A DNA stretch of 9,106 nt from an uncultured Clostridia bacterium (GCA_905210855.1 CAJLYL010000067.1:1-9106); one strand, 5' to 3'. Counted from the first letter of the stretch, positions 1 to 7,150 are shown. Program-made: numbers and translations. The notes: generated by a model from the sequence alone, not told the origin.

Positions 1-132
1 CCACCGCCGGTGGCGGTCCCCCTCCCTTTAGGCAAGGGAGGCAGCTTGCCACCGGCAAGCATCGCCCTTGCACAGGGGAGCCTCATGCACGGGCACACAT
101 TCTGCCGTAAGGCGAGGGGGTGCATATGCCCC
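1..132. repeat. Palindromic intergenic repeat cluster downstream of phoR
   Basis: This stretch after the phoR stop is a chain of short hairpins. CCTCCCTT (21-28) pairs with AAGGGAGG (34-41), GCTTGCC (44-50) pairs with GGCAAGC (54-60), and GGGG (117-120) pairs with CCCC (129-132) around GCATATGC. The exact 19-mer at 17-35 and the 14-mer at 109-122 reappear in reverse complement at 4984-5002 and 4937-4950, in the pstC-pstA gap, so this is a copy of a dispersed repeat. No protein gene is visible. No hairpin followed by a T-run is seen on the minus strand, so the end of the pst-pho transcript is not obvious here. The rest of the gap, 133-163, shows only a weak TTGAT/ATCAA hairpin. Confidence 0.75.
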
Positions 133-163
133 GAACCGACACGCAAATCAACATTGATAAACA

Positions 164-1816
164 TCAAACCCTAAACTCAACAGTAATTTTTGTGCCCTTG
201 TTCGGCTCGCTGTCCAGGCGAATCGCCGCGCCGAGATAATTTGCTGCGTGCTTGACTATTGCCAGGCCCAGCCCCGTGCCGCCGATAGCCTTTGAACGGC
301 TCTTGTCCACACGGTAAAATCTCTCGAAAATGTGCGGCTGCGCCTCCGCCGGTATGCCGATACCCGTGTCAGCAATCTCAAATACGGCTTTGTCGCCGCG
401 CTTCTCCGCGGTTATGTCGATTCTGCCGCCGTCGTTGTTGTACTTCACCGCGTTGTCGATGAGGTTGTATATTATCTCATACACAAGCCTGTTCACGGCA
501 TGAATCTCCGCCGTGCCGCCGCTCAGCGAGACTGTTATGCCCCTCTTGTCGGCATTTTCCTTAAGCTCTGCCGCCGCCTCGGCGGCTACCGCATATAAAT
601 CCACCGTCTCCGGAGGTATCTCCTCCGTCTCGTCCAGGTGAGACAGGCGCAAAATGTCTTCTATCAAATCGAGCAGCCGCTGCGATTCCGTGCGTATCCT
701 GCTGATAAACGCCGGCATATCCTCCGGCTTGACAAGTCCGTTTTCCATAAGCTCCGCACTGCCCATTATCGATTGCAGCGGAGTTTTCAGCTCGTGCGAC
801 ACATTCGCCGTGAATTCGCGGCGATTCCGCTCGGCAAACACCATCTCGGATATGTCGAACACAAGCACAACTACCTTTGCCAACGAGCCGCTGCCCACCC
901 TGCCGGCACTCAGACTGTATACCCTGCCGTCGCGCTCCGTGCAAAGCTCGCTCTTGTCGTTCTTCACACATTCATCTATCAGCTTTGCCATATCCACGCT
1001 GCGGTCTATCACAAGAAAACTCCTGCCCTTGCACTCGCTGCCGCTCACGCCGAATATGCGCTTTGCCGCCGGATTTATGCTGAGCACTGTGTTTTTGGAA
1101 TCCAGCAGTATAAGCCCCTCGCTTAGGTTGTCCGTGATTGCCGCGAGTTCCTCTTTGTCGCCGCGCAGTTTTTCAAGCTGAGCGCCTATCTGCCTGTTCT
1201 GCCGCTCAATGTGGCTCAGCAGCGGCGCTATCTCGTCATAGGTGTCGTTGGACGACGGGTCGTCAAGATTTATGTTGTTCAGCGGTTCCGCAATCTTGCG
1301 CGCCATGCGCCGCGCAAGCAGAAACGCCAAAATAATCGCAAGCAGAATAACCGCTATCATCGGCTGCACCATGCCGAAGAGAATCGGCAAAAACGAATAT
1401 TCCGTCACGGACGCGCGCAGCACCGTTCCGTCGCTGAGCCTTTTTGCAAGATATGTGGTTTTCTCCATAAGGGTTGACGAATAGCGCGTGTCTCTGCCTA
1501 TGCCGATTGACATTGCGTCGCGGAATTCTTTCCTGTCGGAATGGTTCTCCATAGCGCTCGCGTCCGCCGCGGTGTCGCAGATTACTCCGCCGCGGCTGTC
1601 TATCAGGGTCAGACGGCAATCCGTGCCGCCGAGAGACTCCAGATAGCTCTCGCCGCAAAGCTCCACTCCCTGTGCCGCAAAGGCAAGTTCGCCGTCGAGC
1701 TGCTTGTCTTGAATTGCAGAAAAATAGTCATACAATATGCCGAAAACAATTATGAGTGCCGCCGCCAAAACCGTGAGAGCCACGGCAAAGCAAGCGTTAA
1801 AGATTTTTTGGGTCAT
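164..1816 (-). CDS. phoR: PhoR-type sensor histidine kinase of the phosphate regulon
   Basis: This membrane kinase autophosphorylates on histidine and passes the phosphate to the response regulator encoded just upstream. Transmembrane segments are at about 7-30 and 145-168, flanking an extracytoplasmic loop of about 110 residues. A linker follows, then a PAS-like domain at about 222-325. The H-box (FTANVSHELKTPL) places the phospho-acceptor at His341. The N-box NLIDNAVKYN (451-460), G1 DTGIGIP (483-489), F-box FERFYRVD (497-504) and G2 GGTGLGLAI (512-520) are all intact, so the enzyme should be active. The start is supported by GGAGG seven bases upstream and by the ATGA overlap with phoB, which implies coupled translation. 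PhoR is the specific call because of the pst/phoU context. From sequence alone it is a generic PhoR/WalK-like kinase. Length (550 aa) is normal for Firmicutes PhoR. Confidence 0.95.
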   Translation of the reverse strand: MTQKIFNACFAVALTVLAAALIIVFGILYDYFSAIQDKQLDGELAFAAQGVELCGESYLESLGGTDCRLTLIDSRGGVICDTAADASAMENHSDRKEFRDAMSIGIGRDTRYSSTLMEKTTYLAKRLSDGTVLRASVTEYSFLPILFGMVQPMIAVILLAIILAFLLARRMARKIAEPLNNINLDDPSSNDTYDEIAPLLSHIERQNRQIGAQLEKLRGDKEELAAITDNLSEGLILLDSKNTVLSINPAAKRIFGVSGSECKGRSFLVIDRSVDMAKLIDECVKNDKSELCTERDGRVYSLSAGRVGSGSLAKVVVLVFDISEMVFAERNRREFTANVSHELKTPLQSIMGSAELMENGLVKPEDMPAFISRIRTESQRLLDLIEDILRLSHLDETEEIPPETVDLYAVAAEAAAELKENADKRGITVSLSGGTAEIHAVNRLVYEIIYNLIDNAVKYNNDGGRIDITAEKRGDKAVFEIADTGIGIPAEAQPHIFERFYRVDKSRSKAIGGTGLGLAIVKHAANYLGAAIRLDSEPNKGTKITVEFRV

Positions 1817-2493
1817 CGGTGCGCCTCCATTCTGTATCCGACTCCGCGCACGGTCTCTATCAGCGCGCCGTTTGCTCCGAGCTTTTTGCGCAGTGATTTG
1901 ATGTGGGCGTCAACGGTTCTCGTCTCGCCGCCGTACTCTGTGTCCCACACTATGTCGAGGAGTCTGTCGCGGCTGAAAGCCATGCCTATGTTGGATAAAA
2001 ATAATTTGAGAAGTTCAAATTCCTTGTAGGTGAGCACGATTCTCTCACCGTCCGCCGTCACCGTGCGGCGCTCCGGACACAGCTCTATACCGCCGTTGCG
2101 CAGGACTGTCTCGCTGTGCGGAGTGCAGCGGCGCAGCACCGCCTTGATGCGCGACACCATCTCCATCATCCCGAATGGCTTTACGAGATAATCGTCCGCG
2201 CCGAGGTCGAGGCTGTGCACCTTGTCGTACTCCGCGCCCTTTGCGGTCGCCATGATGACGGGTATGCTCCGTGTGTCGGGCGATGCCTTGAGACGGCGCA
2301 GAATCTCCACCCCGTCCATATCGGGCAGCATTATGTCAAGCAATATCAGCTCGGGTTTTTCCTCAGTTTCATTTCCGAGCGCGCCGAAAAACTCGCTTCC
2401 GCCGCCGAAGCCCCTTGCCTTAAAGCCTGTCGATTGCAGTGTGTATATCTCTATATCCCGAATACTTGCATCATCCTCAACACACCAAATCAT
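1813..2493 (-). CDS. phoB: PhoB/PhoP-type response regulator (receiver plus winged helix, OmpR family)
   Basis: This is the transcription factor of the phosphate-starvation response, activated by the adjacent PhoR. The receiver domain (about 1-118) has the acidic cluster E6-D7-D8, phospho-acceptor Asp53 in LLDIMLPDMDG, Thr83 and Lys105 in the VKPF motif. The C-terminal winged-helix DNA-binding domain (about 128-224) carries the typical LTYKEFELLKLF, TVDAHIKSLRKKL and RGVGYRM blocks. The length of 226 residues is standard. It overlaps phoU and phoR by 4 bp at each end (ATGA). The start has GGGAG about 10 bases upstream. Its likely target in this window is the PHO-box-like promoter of pstS. Named phoP in Bacillus and phoB in many clostridia and proteobacteria. 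Confidence 0.94.
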   Translation of the reverse strand: MIWCVEDDASIRDIEIYTLQSTGFKARGFGGGSEFFGALGNETEEKPELILLDIMLPDMDGVEILRRLKASPDTRSIPVIMATAKGAEYDKVHSLDLGADDYLVKPFGMMEMVSRIKAVLRRCTPHSETVLRNGGIELCPERRTVTADGERIVLTYKEFELLKLFLSNIGMAFSRDRLLDIVWDTEYGGETRTVDAHIKSLRKKLGANGALIETVRGVGYRMEAHR

Positions 2494-3146
2494 ATTTCTT
2501 CAACTCCCTTGTGGAATCCTGTTATGGAGAACACCACCCACTCGGCAATGTTCACCGCATGGTCGCCTATGCGTTCAAAATACTTTGCTATCATCAGCAG
2601 GTCGAGCGCATATTCGCCGTCCGACGGATTGCTTGCTATCATATCTATAAGCGATTTTTTCACCTTGAGGAAATAGTCGTCAACCTTGTCGTCACTCTTG
2701 ATGACGGCGTTGGCAAATTCCTCGTCGCGGCGCACATAGGCGTCTATGCTGTCCGTCACCATGGTGATGACGGTTCTGCCCATCTCGCGCACAAGCTCGC
2801 TCGGACCTAATGCCGCGCGCCCGTCCATAAACGAGATTATCTCCGCTATGTCATACGCCTGGTCGCCTATGCGCTCCATGTCGGTTATCATCTTGAGCGC
2901 GGCGGATATCTGGCGCAAATCGCGCGCCACGGGCTGCTGCTGGAGCAGAAGTTTGAGGCATCTGCCCTCTATGACGTGCTCCATGTTGTCTATCTCGCCG
3001 TCTATGGCATACGCCTTTTCCTTGGCGGCGGTGTCTCCGTCAGAGAGTGCCGTTGCGGACACCGCAATTATCTCCTCACACAGCGCGCCCATCTCTATCA
3101 TCTCTTTGTTGAGCTGTTCAAGCTGCTCGTCGAATTTTGACCTCAT
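2490..3146 (-). CDS. phoU: PhoU, phosphate-transport regulator
   Basis: PhoU is a cytoplasmic helical-bundle protein that relays the state of the Pst transporter to the PhoR kinase and restrains phosphate uptake. The 218-residue protein consists of two similar three-helix repeats. The two hallmark metal-binding motifs are clear: MERIGDQAYDIAE (about 90-102) and the matching YFERIGDHAVNIAEW (about 189-203). Length is typical. It starts 2 bp after the pstB stop, with a GGAGG inside the end of pstB, and its stop overlaps the phoB start by 4 bp. That position between ATPase and two-component genes is the usual one for this family. No odd residues were noticed. Confidence 0.96.
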   Translation of the reverse strand: MRSKFDEQLEQLNKEMIEMGALCEEIIAVSATALSDGDTAAKEKAYAIDGEIDNMEHVIEGRCLKLLLQQQPVARDLRQISAALKMITDMERIGDQAYDIAEIISFMDGRAALGPSELVREMGRTVITMVTDSIDAYVRRDEEFANAVIKSDDKVDDYFLKVKKSLIDMIASNPSDGEYALDLLMIAKYFERIGDHAVNIAEWVVFSITGFHKGVEEI

Positions 3147-3148
3147 AA

Positions 3149-3904
3149 TTAACCGAACCTCCCTGTGATATAGTCCTCTGTCCGCTTGTCAACAGGCTTT
3201 GAAAACAGCCTTTCCGTGTTGCCGCACTCTATCAGCTCGCCCAGCAGGAAAAACGCCGTGTTGTCCGATATTCTCACCGCCTGCTGCATATTGTGAGTGA
3301 CGATGACTATTGTATATTTCTTTTTCAGGCTTGCCGCAAGCTCCTCTATCTTTGATGTGGATATCGGGTCAAGGGCGCTCGTCGGCTCGTCCATAAGCAG
3401 CACCTTGGGCTCACCCGCCAGTGCGCGCGCTATGCACAGCCTCTGCTGCTGACCGCCGGAGAGACCCAGGGCGGATTTTTTCAGCCTGTCCTTCACCTCG
3501 TCCCATATTGCCGCGCCGCGCAGTGAAGTTTCCACTATCTCGTCAAGCTTTACCTTGTTTCTGATGCCGTGGGTGCGCGGGCCGTAGGCTATGTTGTCAT
3601 ATATGCTCATAGGAAACGGATTCGGCTTTTGAAACACCATTCCGATTTCTTTCCTCAGTTGGCACACATCGGTTGACGGCGCAAAAATGTCCTTGCCGCC
3701 GTACTTCACTTCGCCGGTGATTTTTACCCCCGGGATGAGGTCATTCATGCGGTTGAGGGTCTTGAGAAATGTGGATTTTCCGCAGCCGGACGGCCCTATG
3801 AGGGCATTGATCGTGTTTTCGGGAATATCTATGTTTATATCTTTGAGCGCCTGCGACTGCCCGTACCACAAGCACAAATCCTTGACTGTCATTATATTGC
3901 TCAT
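3149..3904 (-). CDS. pstB: PstB, phosphate ABC transporter ATPase
   Basis: This is the cytoplasmic ATP-hydrolysing subunit, a dimer in the complex, that powers phosphate import through PstC-PstA. Walker A GPSGCGKST is at 37-45, the Q-loop is at Q92 in FQKPNPFPMS, the ABC signature LSGGQQQR at 148-155, Walker B VLLMDEP at 168-174, and the switch histidine is His204 in VTHNM. The FQKPNPFPMSIYDN stretch and the C-terminal DYITGRFG ending are diagnostic of PstB rather than other ABC ATPases. Length 251 is normal. The upstream start (MSNIM) is favoured because AGAGGAG lies six bases before it and its ATG overlaps the pstA stop by 4 bp. The alternative Met5 lacks its own site. Confidence 0.97.
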   Translation of the reverse strand: MSNIMTVKDLCLWYGQSQALKDINIDIPENTINALIGPSGCGKSTFLKTLNRMNDLIPGVKITGEVKYGGKDIFAPSTDVCQLRKEIGMVFQKPNPFPMSIYDNIAYGPRTHGIRNKVKLDEIVETSLRGAAIWDEVKDRLKKSALGLSGGQQQRLCIARALAGEPKVLLMDEPTSALDPISTSKIEELAASLKKKYTIVIVTHNMQQAVRISDNTAFFLLGELIECGNTERLFSKPVDKRTEDYITGRFG

Positions 3905-4749
3905 ATGCTTCTCCTCTTTTCGAAGTATTTGCCGACAAACACGGCAATGAGGTTGATAATCAGCGTGAGTATCATGAGTATCGCCGCTATGGCAAACGCC
4001 ACGGCAAATTCGCCCTGCTCCTTGGCATATACATACAGCGCCACGGTAAGCGTTGCTCCGGCGCTGCCGAGACCGTCGATAATGTTGTTGAGCGAGTGTG
4101 CAAAGCCTGCCGTGAAGAGAAGTGCGGCGGATTCGCCGATTATTCTGCCCACGGAGAGGATGCAGCCGGTGATTATGCCGTCAACACAGCTCGGTAAAAC
4201 CACGGTGCGTATGGTGCGCCACTTGCCGGCGCCGAGCCCGAAAGCGCCTTCGCGGTAGCTCTGCGGCACAGTTTTCAGACTCTCCTGGGTAGTGCGCATT
4301 ATAGTCGGCAGGTTCATTATAACCAGCGTATACGCGCCGGCGCGCAGCGAAGTCTGCAAGCCGAGGAACTGACAGAAGAACAGCATACCCACAAGACCGT
4401 AGATTATGGACGGTATGCCCGATAGAGTCTCCGCCGCGTATTCTATCACGGCGACGATTTTTTTGTTGCGCGCATATTCCGTCAGATACACCGCCGCGCC
4501 CACGCCGAGCGGCAGCACTATGACAAGGGTTGCCGCCACTATATACAGCGTGTTTAGTATATCGGGCAGTATTCCGATAGACTCCGACAGATAGCTCGGT
4601 GCGGTGGAGAGCAGCGTCCATGTGACATTCGGCAGCCCTTTAATAAGCACATATGCAATGAGAAACAGCACGAGCGCACAGGTGAGCGCCGAGCATAGCC
4701 ACATGAGAAGTTTCATTGCAGCAATATATATTTTTCTTGATTTATGCAT
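3901..4749 (-). CDS. pstA: PstA, phosphate ABC transporter permease
   Basis: This is one of the two integral membrane subunits forming the phosphate channel. Six hydrophobic segments can be seen, the first at about 13-37 and the last at about 250-273. The EAA-type cytoplasmic loop that docks the ATPase is at about 160-188 (TVPQSYREGAFGLGAGKWR). GIPSIIYGLVGMLFF (111-125) is a PstA/PstC signature. Length 282 is normal. The start is well placed, with AAGGAG eight bases upstream. It overlaps pstB by 4 bp. Unusually, it is separated from pstC by about 480 bp of repeats, whereas these genes normally abut. It may therefore depend on readthrough or on its own promoter (see the candidate at 4766-4794). 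Confidence 0.95.
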   Translation of the reverse strand: MHKSRKIYIAAMKLLMWLCSALTCALVLFLIAYVLIKGLPNVTWTLLSTAPSYLSESIGILPDILNTLYIVAATLVIVLPLGVGAAVYLTEYARNKKIVAVIEYAAETLSGIPSIIYGLVGMLFFCQFLGLQTSLRAGAYTLVIMNLPTIMRTTQESLKTVPQSYREGAFGLGAGKWRTIRTVVLPSCVDGIITGCILSVGRIIGESAALLFTAGFAHSLNNIIDGLGSAGATLTVALYVYAKEQGEFAVAFAIAAILMILTLIINLIAVFVGKYFEKRRSI

Positions 4750-4765
4750 GGTTTTTTCTCCTTAT

Positions 4766-4794
4766 ATAATAACACCTGTTCGGCGGTTTGTAAA
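4766..4794 (-). promoter_or_regulatory. Candidate promoter upstream of pstA
   Basis: On the minus strand TTTACA (4789-4794) and TATTAT (4766-4771) are separated by exactly 17 bases, each one mismatch from the sigma-A consensus. The weak point is position: transcription would start inside or just after the AAGGAG ribosome site, leaving a leader of roughly 14 bases without a full Shine-Dalgarno. It could equally be chance AT-rich sequence. Confidence 0.3.
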
Positions 4795-4862
4795 GGGACA
4801 GAGTTTAGTTCGGGGCGATAATGCATCCATCGCTTTTATAAAACTTGGTGTGACGACTCGGT

Positions 4863-4940
4863 GGTATATATTTTATTTTGGCTCGCTCAAACAGCAGTGC
4901 AGTAGCGCTGAACTCGCTCACTCAAAATAAAATACACACC
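4863..4940. repeat. Inverted-repeat module A in the pstC-pstA gap
   Basis: Two 18-bp arms, 4863-4880 and 4923-4940, are complementary at 16 of 18 positions, and the two differences are transitions. The 42-bp loop starts with GCTCGCTC and ends with CTCGCTCACT. The right arm ends exactly where module B begins. The module resembles module C in its loop boundaries but not in its arm sequence. Confidence 0.75.
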
Positions 4941-5096
4941 CCCTCGCCTTTGTGGAAAATTCCGCGTTGTGCGAGAGCCTCCATTGCCTAAAGGGAGGGG
5001 GATTCATTCATCGCCCGTTAAGTCTGCTCTCTTTATTCGGGGCGATGTGGGCATCGCCCCCTCATCACAAATGCAAACTCTGCACAAAGGCGAGGG
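4941..5096. repeat. Inverted-repeat module B in the pstC-pstA gap
   Basis: Perfect 14-bp terminal inverted repeats, CCCTCGCCTTTGTG (4941-4954) and CACAAAGGCGAGGG (5083-5096), bound a 156-bp unit. Inside are TTGCCTAAAGGGAGGGGGA (4984-5002), shared in inverse orientation with 17-35, and a perfect 9-bp hairpin GGGGCGATG/CATCGCCCC (5039-5047 and 5052-5060). No open frame is convincing. It could be a small non-autonomous (MITE-like) element or a composite of dispersed palindromes. No flanking target duplication is evident because its edges abut modules A and C. Confidence 0.7.
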
Positions 5097-5167
5097 ACAT
5101 ATGTTGTGTATCAGCGAGATCCATAGCACCGTCAGAGTGCGTGTCGAGCAGATACATAACATATGTC
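5096..5167. repeat. Inverted-repeat module C in the pstC-pstA gap
   Basis: Arms of 17 bp, 5096-5112 and 5151-5167, are complementary with a single mismatch. The loop of 38 bp contains a smaller hairpin, GCAC/GTGC, near 5127-5140. It begins where module B ends. Read in reverse complement, its loop begins GCTCG after the first base and ends CTCGCT, as in module A. The rest of the gap, 5168-5233, contains a perfect 14-bp palindrome at 5214-5227 just past the pstC stop, and nothing else I recognise. Confidence 0.72.
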
Positions 5168-5213
5168 ACGAGCCGCTGCGCTGCCTTTAATGACGGAATT
5201 ATAAATCACTCAC

Positions 5214-5227
5214 GCTTGCATGCAAGC
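5214..5227. repeat. Perfect 14-bp palindrome after pstC
   Basis: GCTTGCATGCAAGC lies six bases beyond the pstC stop codon on the transcribed strand. It has no T-run and no loop, so it does not look like an intrinsic terminator. It could be a protein-binding site, a 3'-end stabilising structure, or a repeat fragment. Confidence 0.5.
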
Positions 5228-5233
5228 TACAAC

Positions 5234-6100
5234 TCATCGGCTCTTATCCCTTTTGAGAAAGAAATTCAAAGTCGCGTTTATCAGCATTATAAATAAAAAC
5301 AAAACAAGTGCTATGGAAAACAGCGCCTCTCTCTGCAAACCCGATGAATACGACATCTCGCTCGCAACCGCGGTTGTGAGAAAACGCACACTCTGAAACA
5401 GCGACGGCATATTGGGCACATTGCCCGATACCATCATGACCGCCATTGCCTCGCCTATCGCCCTGCCCACGCCGAGCACGACTGCCGCCGCAATGCCGCT
5501 CTTTGCCGCCGGCACGGACACCTTGAAATATGTCTCCACAGGCGTTGCGCCGAGCGCAAGCGACGCGTCCTCATATTCCTTGGGCACTGCCTCAAGCGCT
5601 GTGAGCGACACTTTGATGATTGACGGCAAAATCATTATTGCCAACACAATTATCGCGGCGAGCAGACCCGAGCCGTCGGGGATGCCGAATATGCGGCTTA
5701 TGCCCGGCACAAGTACCAGCATACCTACAAGACCGTATACAACGGACGGTATGCCGGCAAGCAGACCGACAGCTTCCTCCACAACGGCTTTCACCTTCTT
5801 CGGCGCCGCCTTTGCCAGATAAACCGCCGTGAAGAATCCCACGGGCACGCCTATCAGAATTGCCCCTGCCGTGCCGCACACACTGGTGAGAATGAACGGC
5901 AGTATGCCGAACTGCGGTTCTGCCGCCGTAGATGCCCAGGTCTTGCCAAACAGGAATTTGACAAGACCTATCTCCCGTATTGCCGGAATGCCCGAGATAA
6001 CCAGATACACCGTTATCAAAAGCACGCTGCCGACGGTTATCAGACCAAGTATGAGAAAAATTGCATGAATTATATCTTCAAATAATTTTTTCCTGTTCAT
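5234..6100 (-). CDS. pstC: PstC, phosphate ABC transporter permease
   Basis: This is the second membrane subunit of the phosphate importer. It pairs with PstA to form the channel and with PstB in the cytoplasm. The first membrane segment is at about 10-36 and the last at about 260-282, with six segments in all. The EAA loop is at about 169-199 (EAVPKEYEDASLALGATP). Family signatures include GIPSVVYGLVGM (116-127) and VGRAIGEAMAVMMVSG (211-226). Length is 288 residues, near the short end for PstC but complete. The start is supported by GAGGT eight bases upstream, and the gene lies 23 bp after the pstS stop, so the two are surely co-transcribed. It is followed by the repeat-filled gap rather than directly by pstA. 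Confidence 0.95.
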   Translation of the reverse strand: MNRKKLFEDIIHAIFLILGLITVGSVLLITVYLVISGIPAIREIGLVKFLFGKTWASTAAEPQFGILPFILTSVCGTAGAILIGVPVGFFTAVYLAKAAPKKVKAVVEEAVGLLAGIPSVVYGLVGMLVLVPGISRIFGIPDGSGLLAAIIVLAIMILPSIIKVSLTALEAVPKEYEDASLALGATPVETYFKVSVPAAKSGIAAAVVLGVGRAIGEAMAVMMVSGNVPNMPSLFQSVRFLTTAVASEMSYSSGLQREALFSIALVLFLFIMLINATLNFFLKRDKSR

Positions 6101-6123
6101 ATCCGATTACCTCGATTTTTGTC

Positions 6124-6984
6124 TCAGTTTACGGCAACCGCGCCTGCCTTTGCAATGATTGACGCTGCGTCTGCCGATGTTGCATAATCAAAGAATGCCT
6201 GAGCCGTGTCGGAGAGCTTGGTGCCCTCTTTTGTTACCAGTACAAATGGTCTCTGCACTGCATATGTCGAATCCTTTACCGTGTCCTCGGTGGGTGCCAC
6301 GCCGTTTACCTTGAGCGCCTTTACGCTGTCCTTTACCGCCGCGAGTGATGCATAGCCGATAGCGTTGGGGTTCTGCGATACGGTGGTGATTACATCACCT
6401 GTCGAGGTGAGTTCCTGACGGTATTTGCATTTGTCCTTGGTGTCTGTGATGGACTCAAAACCGTCTCTCGTGCCGCTGCCGGCTTCCCTGCCTATCAGCA
6501 CAATCTCGCCGTTTGCTCCGCCAACTTCGCTCCAGTTGGTTATCTCGCCGGTGTAGATTTTTGCAATCTGCTCCGTGGTGAGATCCTCAACGCCGTTGCT
6601 CGGATTAACTATGATTGCAATGCCGTCCAGTGCAAGGGTGGTTTCCTTGAGTCCGCTTGCCTTTTCGTCATCCTTGAGCGCTCTGCTGGAAAGACCGATG
6701 TCACATCTGCCCTCGGACACCGCCGTGATTCCCGAGCCGGAGCCTGTGGGGTTGTAGGTAAACGTTGCGCCTTTGTTAAGCTCCATGAAGGATTCGCCCA
6801 GCGCGCCGATTACTTTTTCCATAGATGTTGAACCGTCCGTTGCCACGGTGCCGGTTACCGATGACGTTTTGCTGTCCGTTGCCGCCGTGTCGCCGCCCGC
6901 GTTGTTGCTGCCGCAGGCTGCAAATACAGATGCCGCAAGGATAATTCCCGTTGCCAGTGCAACCGGTTTTTTAATGTTTTTCAT
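6124..6984 (-). CDS. pstS: PstS, phosphate-binding lipoprotein
   Basis: PstS captures extracellular phosphate with high affinity and delivers it to PstC-PstA. As a lipoprotein it is anchored outside the membrane. Starting at Met 6984 gives 286 residues with a classic lipoprotein signal: positive MKNIKK, a hydrophobic stretch, and the lipobox FAAC, followed by a Gly/Ser/Asn/Thr-rich linker. Phosphate-contacting blocks of the family are visible: DGSTSMEKV, NPTGSGSGI, GLSSRALK, DGIAIIVNP and GREAGSGTRDGFE. This start is chosen over an in-frame GTG seven codons upstream because AGAGGAG (6993-6999) lies eight bases before the ATG. It is first in the operon, behind a PHO-box-like promoter, as expected for the most highly expressed member. 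Confidence 0.96.
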   Translation of the reverse strand: MKNIKKPVALATGIILAASVFAACGSNNAGGDTAATDSKTSSVTGTVATDGSTSMEKVIGALGESFMELNKGATFTYNPTGSGSGITAVSEGRCDIGLSSRALKDDEKASGLKETTLALDGIAIIVNPSNGVEDLTTEQIAKIYTGEITNWSEVGGANGEIVLIGREAGSGTRDGFESITDTKDKCKYRQELTSTGDVITTVSQNPNAIGYASLAAVKDSVKALKVNGVAPTEDTVKDSTYAVQRPFVLVTKEGTKLSDTAQAFFDYATSADAASIIAKAGAVAVN

Positions 6985-7033
6985 GATTAAATCTCCTCTT
7001 TTCACAAATTTCTTTTTTGTTTTTTCCTTTTTT

Positions 7034-7047
7034 CATCTTACAAGATG
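7034..7047. promoter_or_regulatory. Small palindrome at the predicted pstS transcription start
   Basis: CATCTT-AC-AAGATG sits immediately downstream of the -10 box and would cover the predicted start site of the pstS transcript. It may be an operator or a 5' stabilising hairpin. There is no further support. Confidence 0.3.
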
Positions 7048-7102
7048 ATTATATTGCTCTATTGTAAAATGCAAAAGAGGAGAATTGTAAAATGTATGTG
7101 AA
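7048..7102 (-). promoter_or_regulatory. pst promoter with PHO-box-like repeats
   Basis: On the minus strand a perfect TATAAT (7048-7053) lacks a normal -35. Instead TTTACA (7063-7068) lies only 9 bases upstream. Further copies are TTTACA (7086-7091) and TTCACA (7097-7102). The last two are 11 bp apart, the spacing known for PhoP/PhoB direct repeats (TTNACA-N5). The 11-mer CATTTTACAAT occurs twice, 23 bp apart. This fits an activator-dependent promoter bound by the PhoB of this operon. The assignment rests on known PHO box logic plus sequence; binding is inferred. Confidence 0.65.
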
Positions 7103-7104
7103 AT

Positions 7105-7150
7105 TAAAAAAATCCCGATTGATTGTTTTTACGTAACAATCAATCGGGAT
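7105..7150 (-). terminator. Rho-independent terminator of the deacetylase locus
   Basis: A perfect 16-bp stem (7112-7127 with 7135-7150) with a 7-base loop is followed on the minus strand by a run of seven T (7105-7111). It lies between the deacetylase stop and the pst promoter and insulates the two units. The remaining bases up to 7208 show nothing recognisable. Confidence 0.93.

Noticed and set aside
638..1181. Long plus-strand open frames opposite phoR
   Set aside because: They are mirrors of the phoR coding strand with biased composition (rich in Arg, Ser, Cys), while all histidine kinase motifs are intact on the minus strand.
4863..5167. CRISPR array or direct-repeat spacer structure
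   Set aside because: The repeats are inverted pairs bounding unequal modules, not regularly spaced direct repeats, and no cas genes are present.
5214..5227. Terminator after pstC
   Set aside because: The palindrome lacks a loop and a T-run on the minus strand, so it does not meet the form of an intrinsic terminator.
4952..5296. Plus-strand open frame across the pstC-pstA gap and the end of pstC
   Set aside because: It runs through the inverted repeats and antisense into pstC, and its peptide is low in sense with many Cys, Ser and His. It is a frame read from repeats.
5592..5879. Second minus-strand frame within pstC
   Set aside because: It lies out of frame inside a gene with intact permease motifs, and its Arg/Gly/His-rich peptide is typical of a shadow frame.
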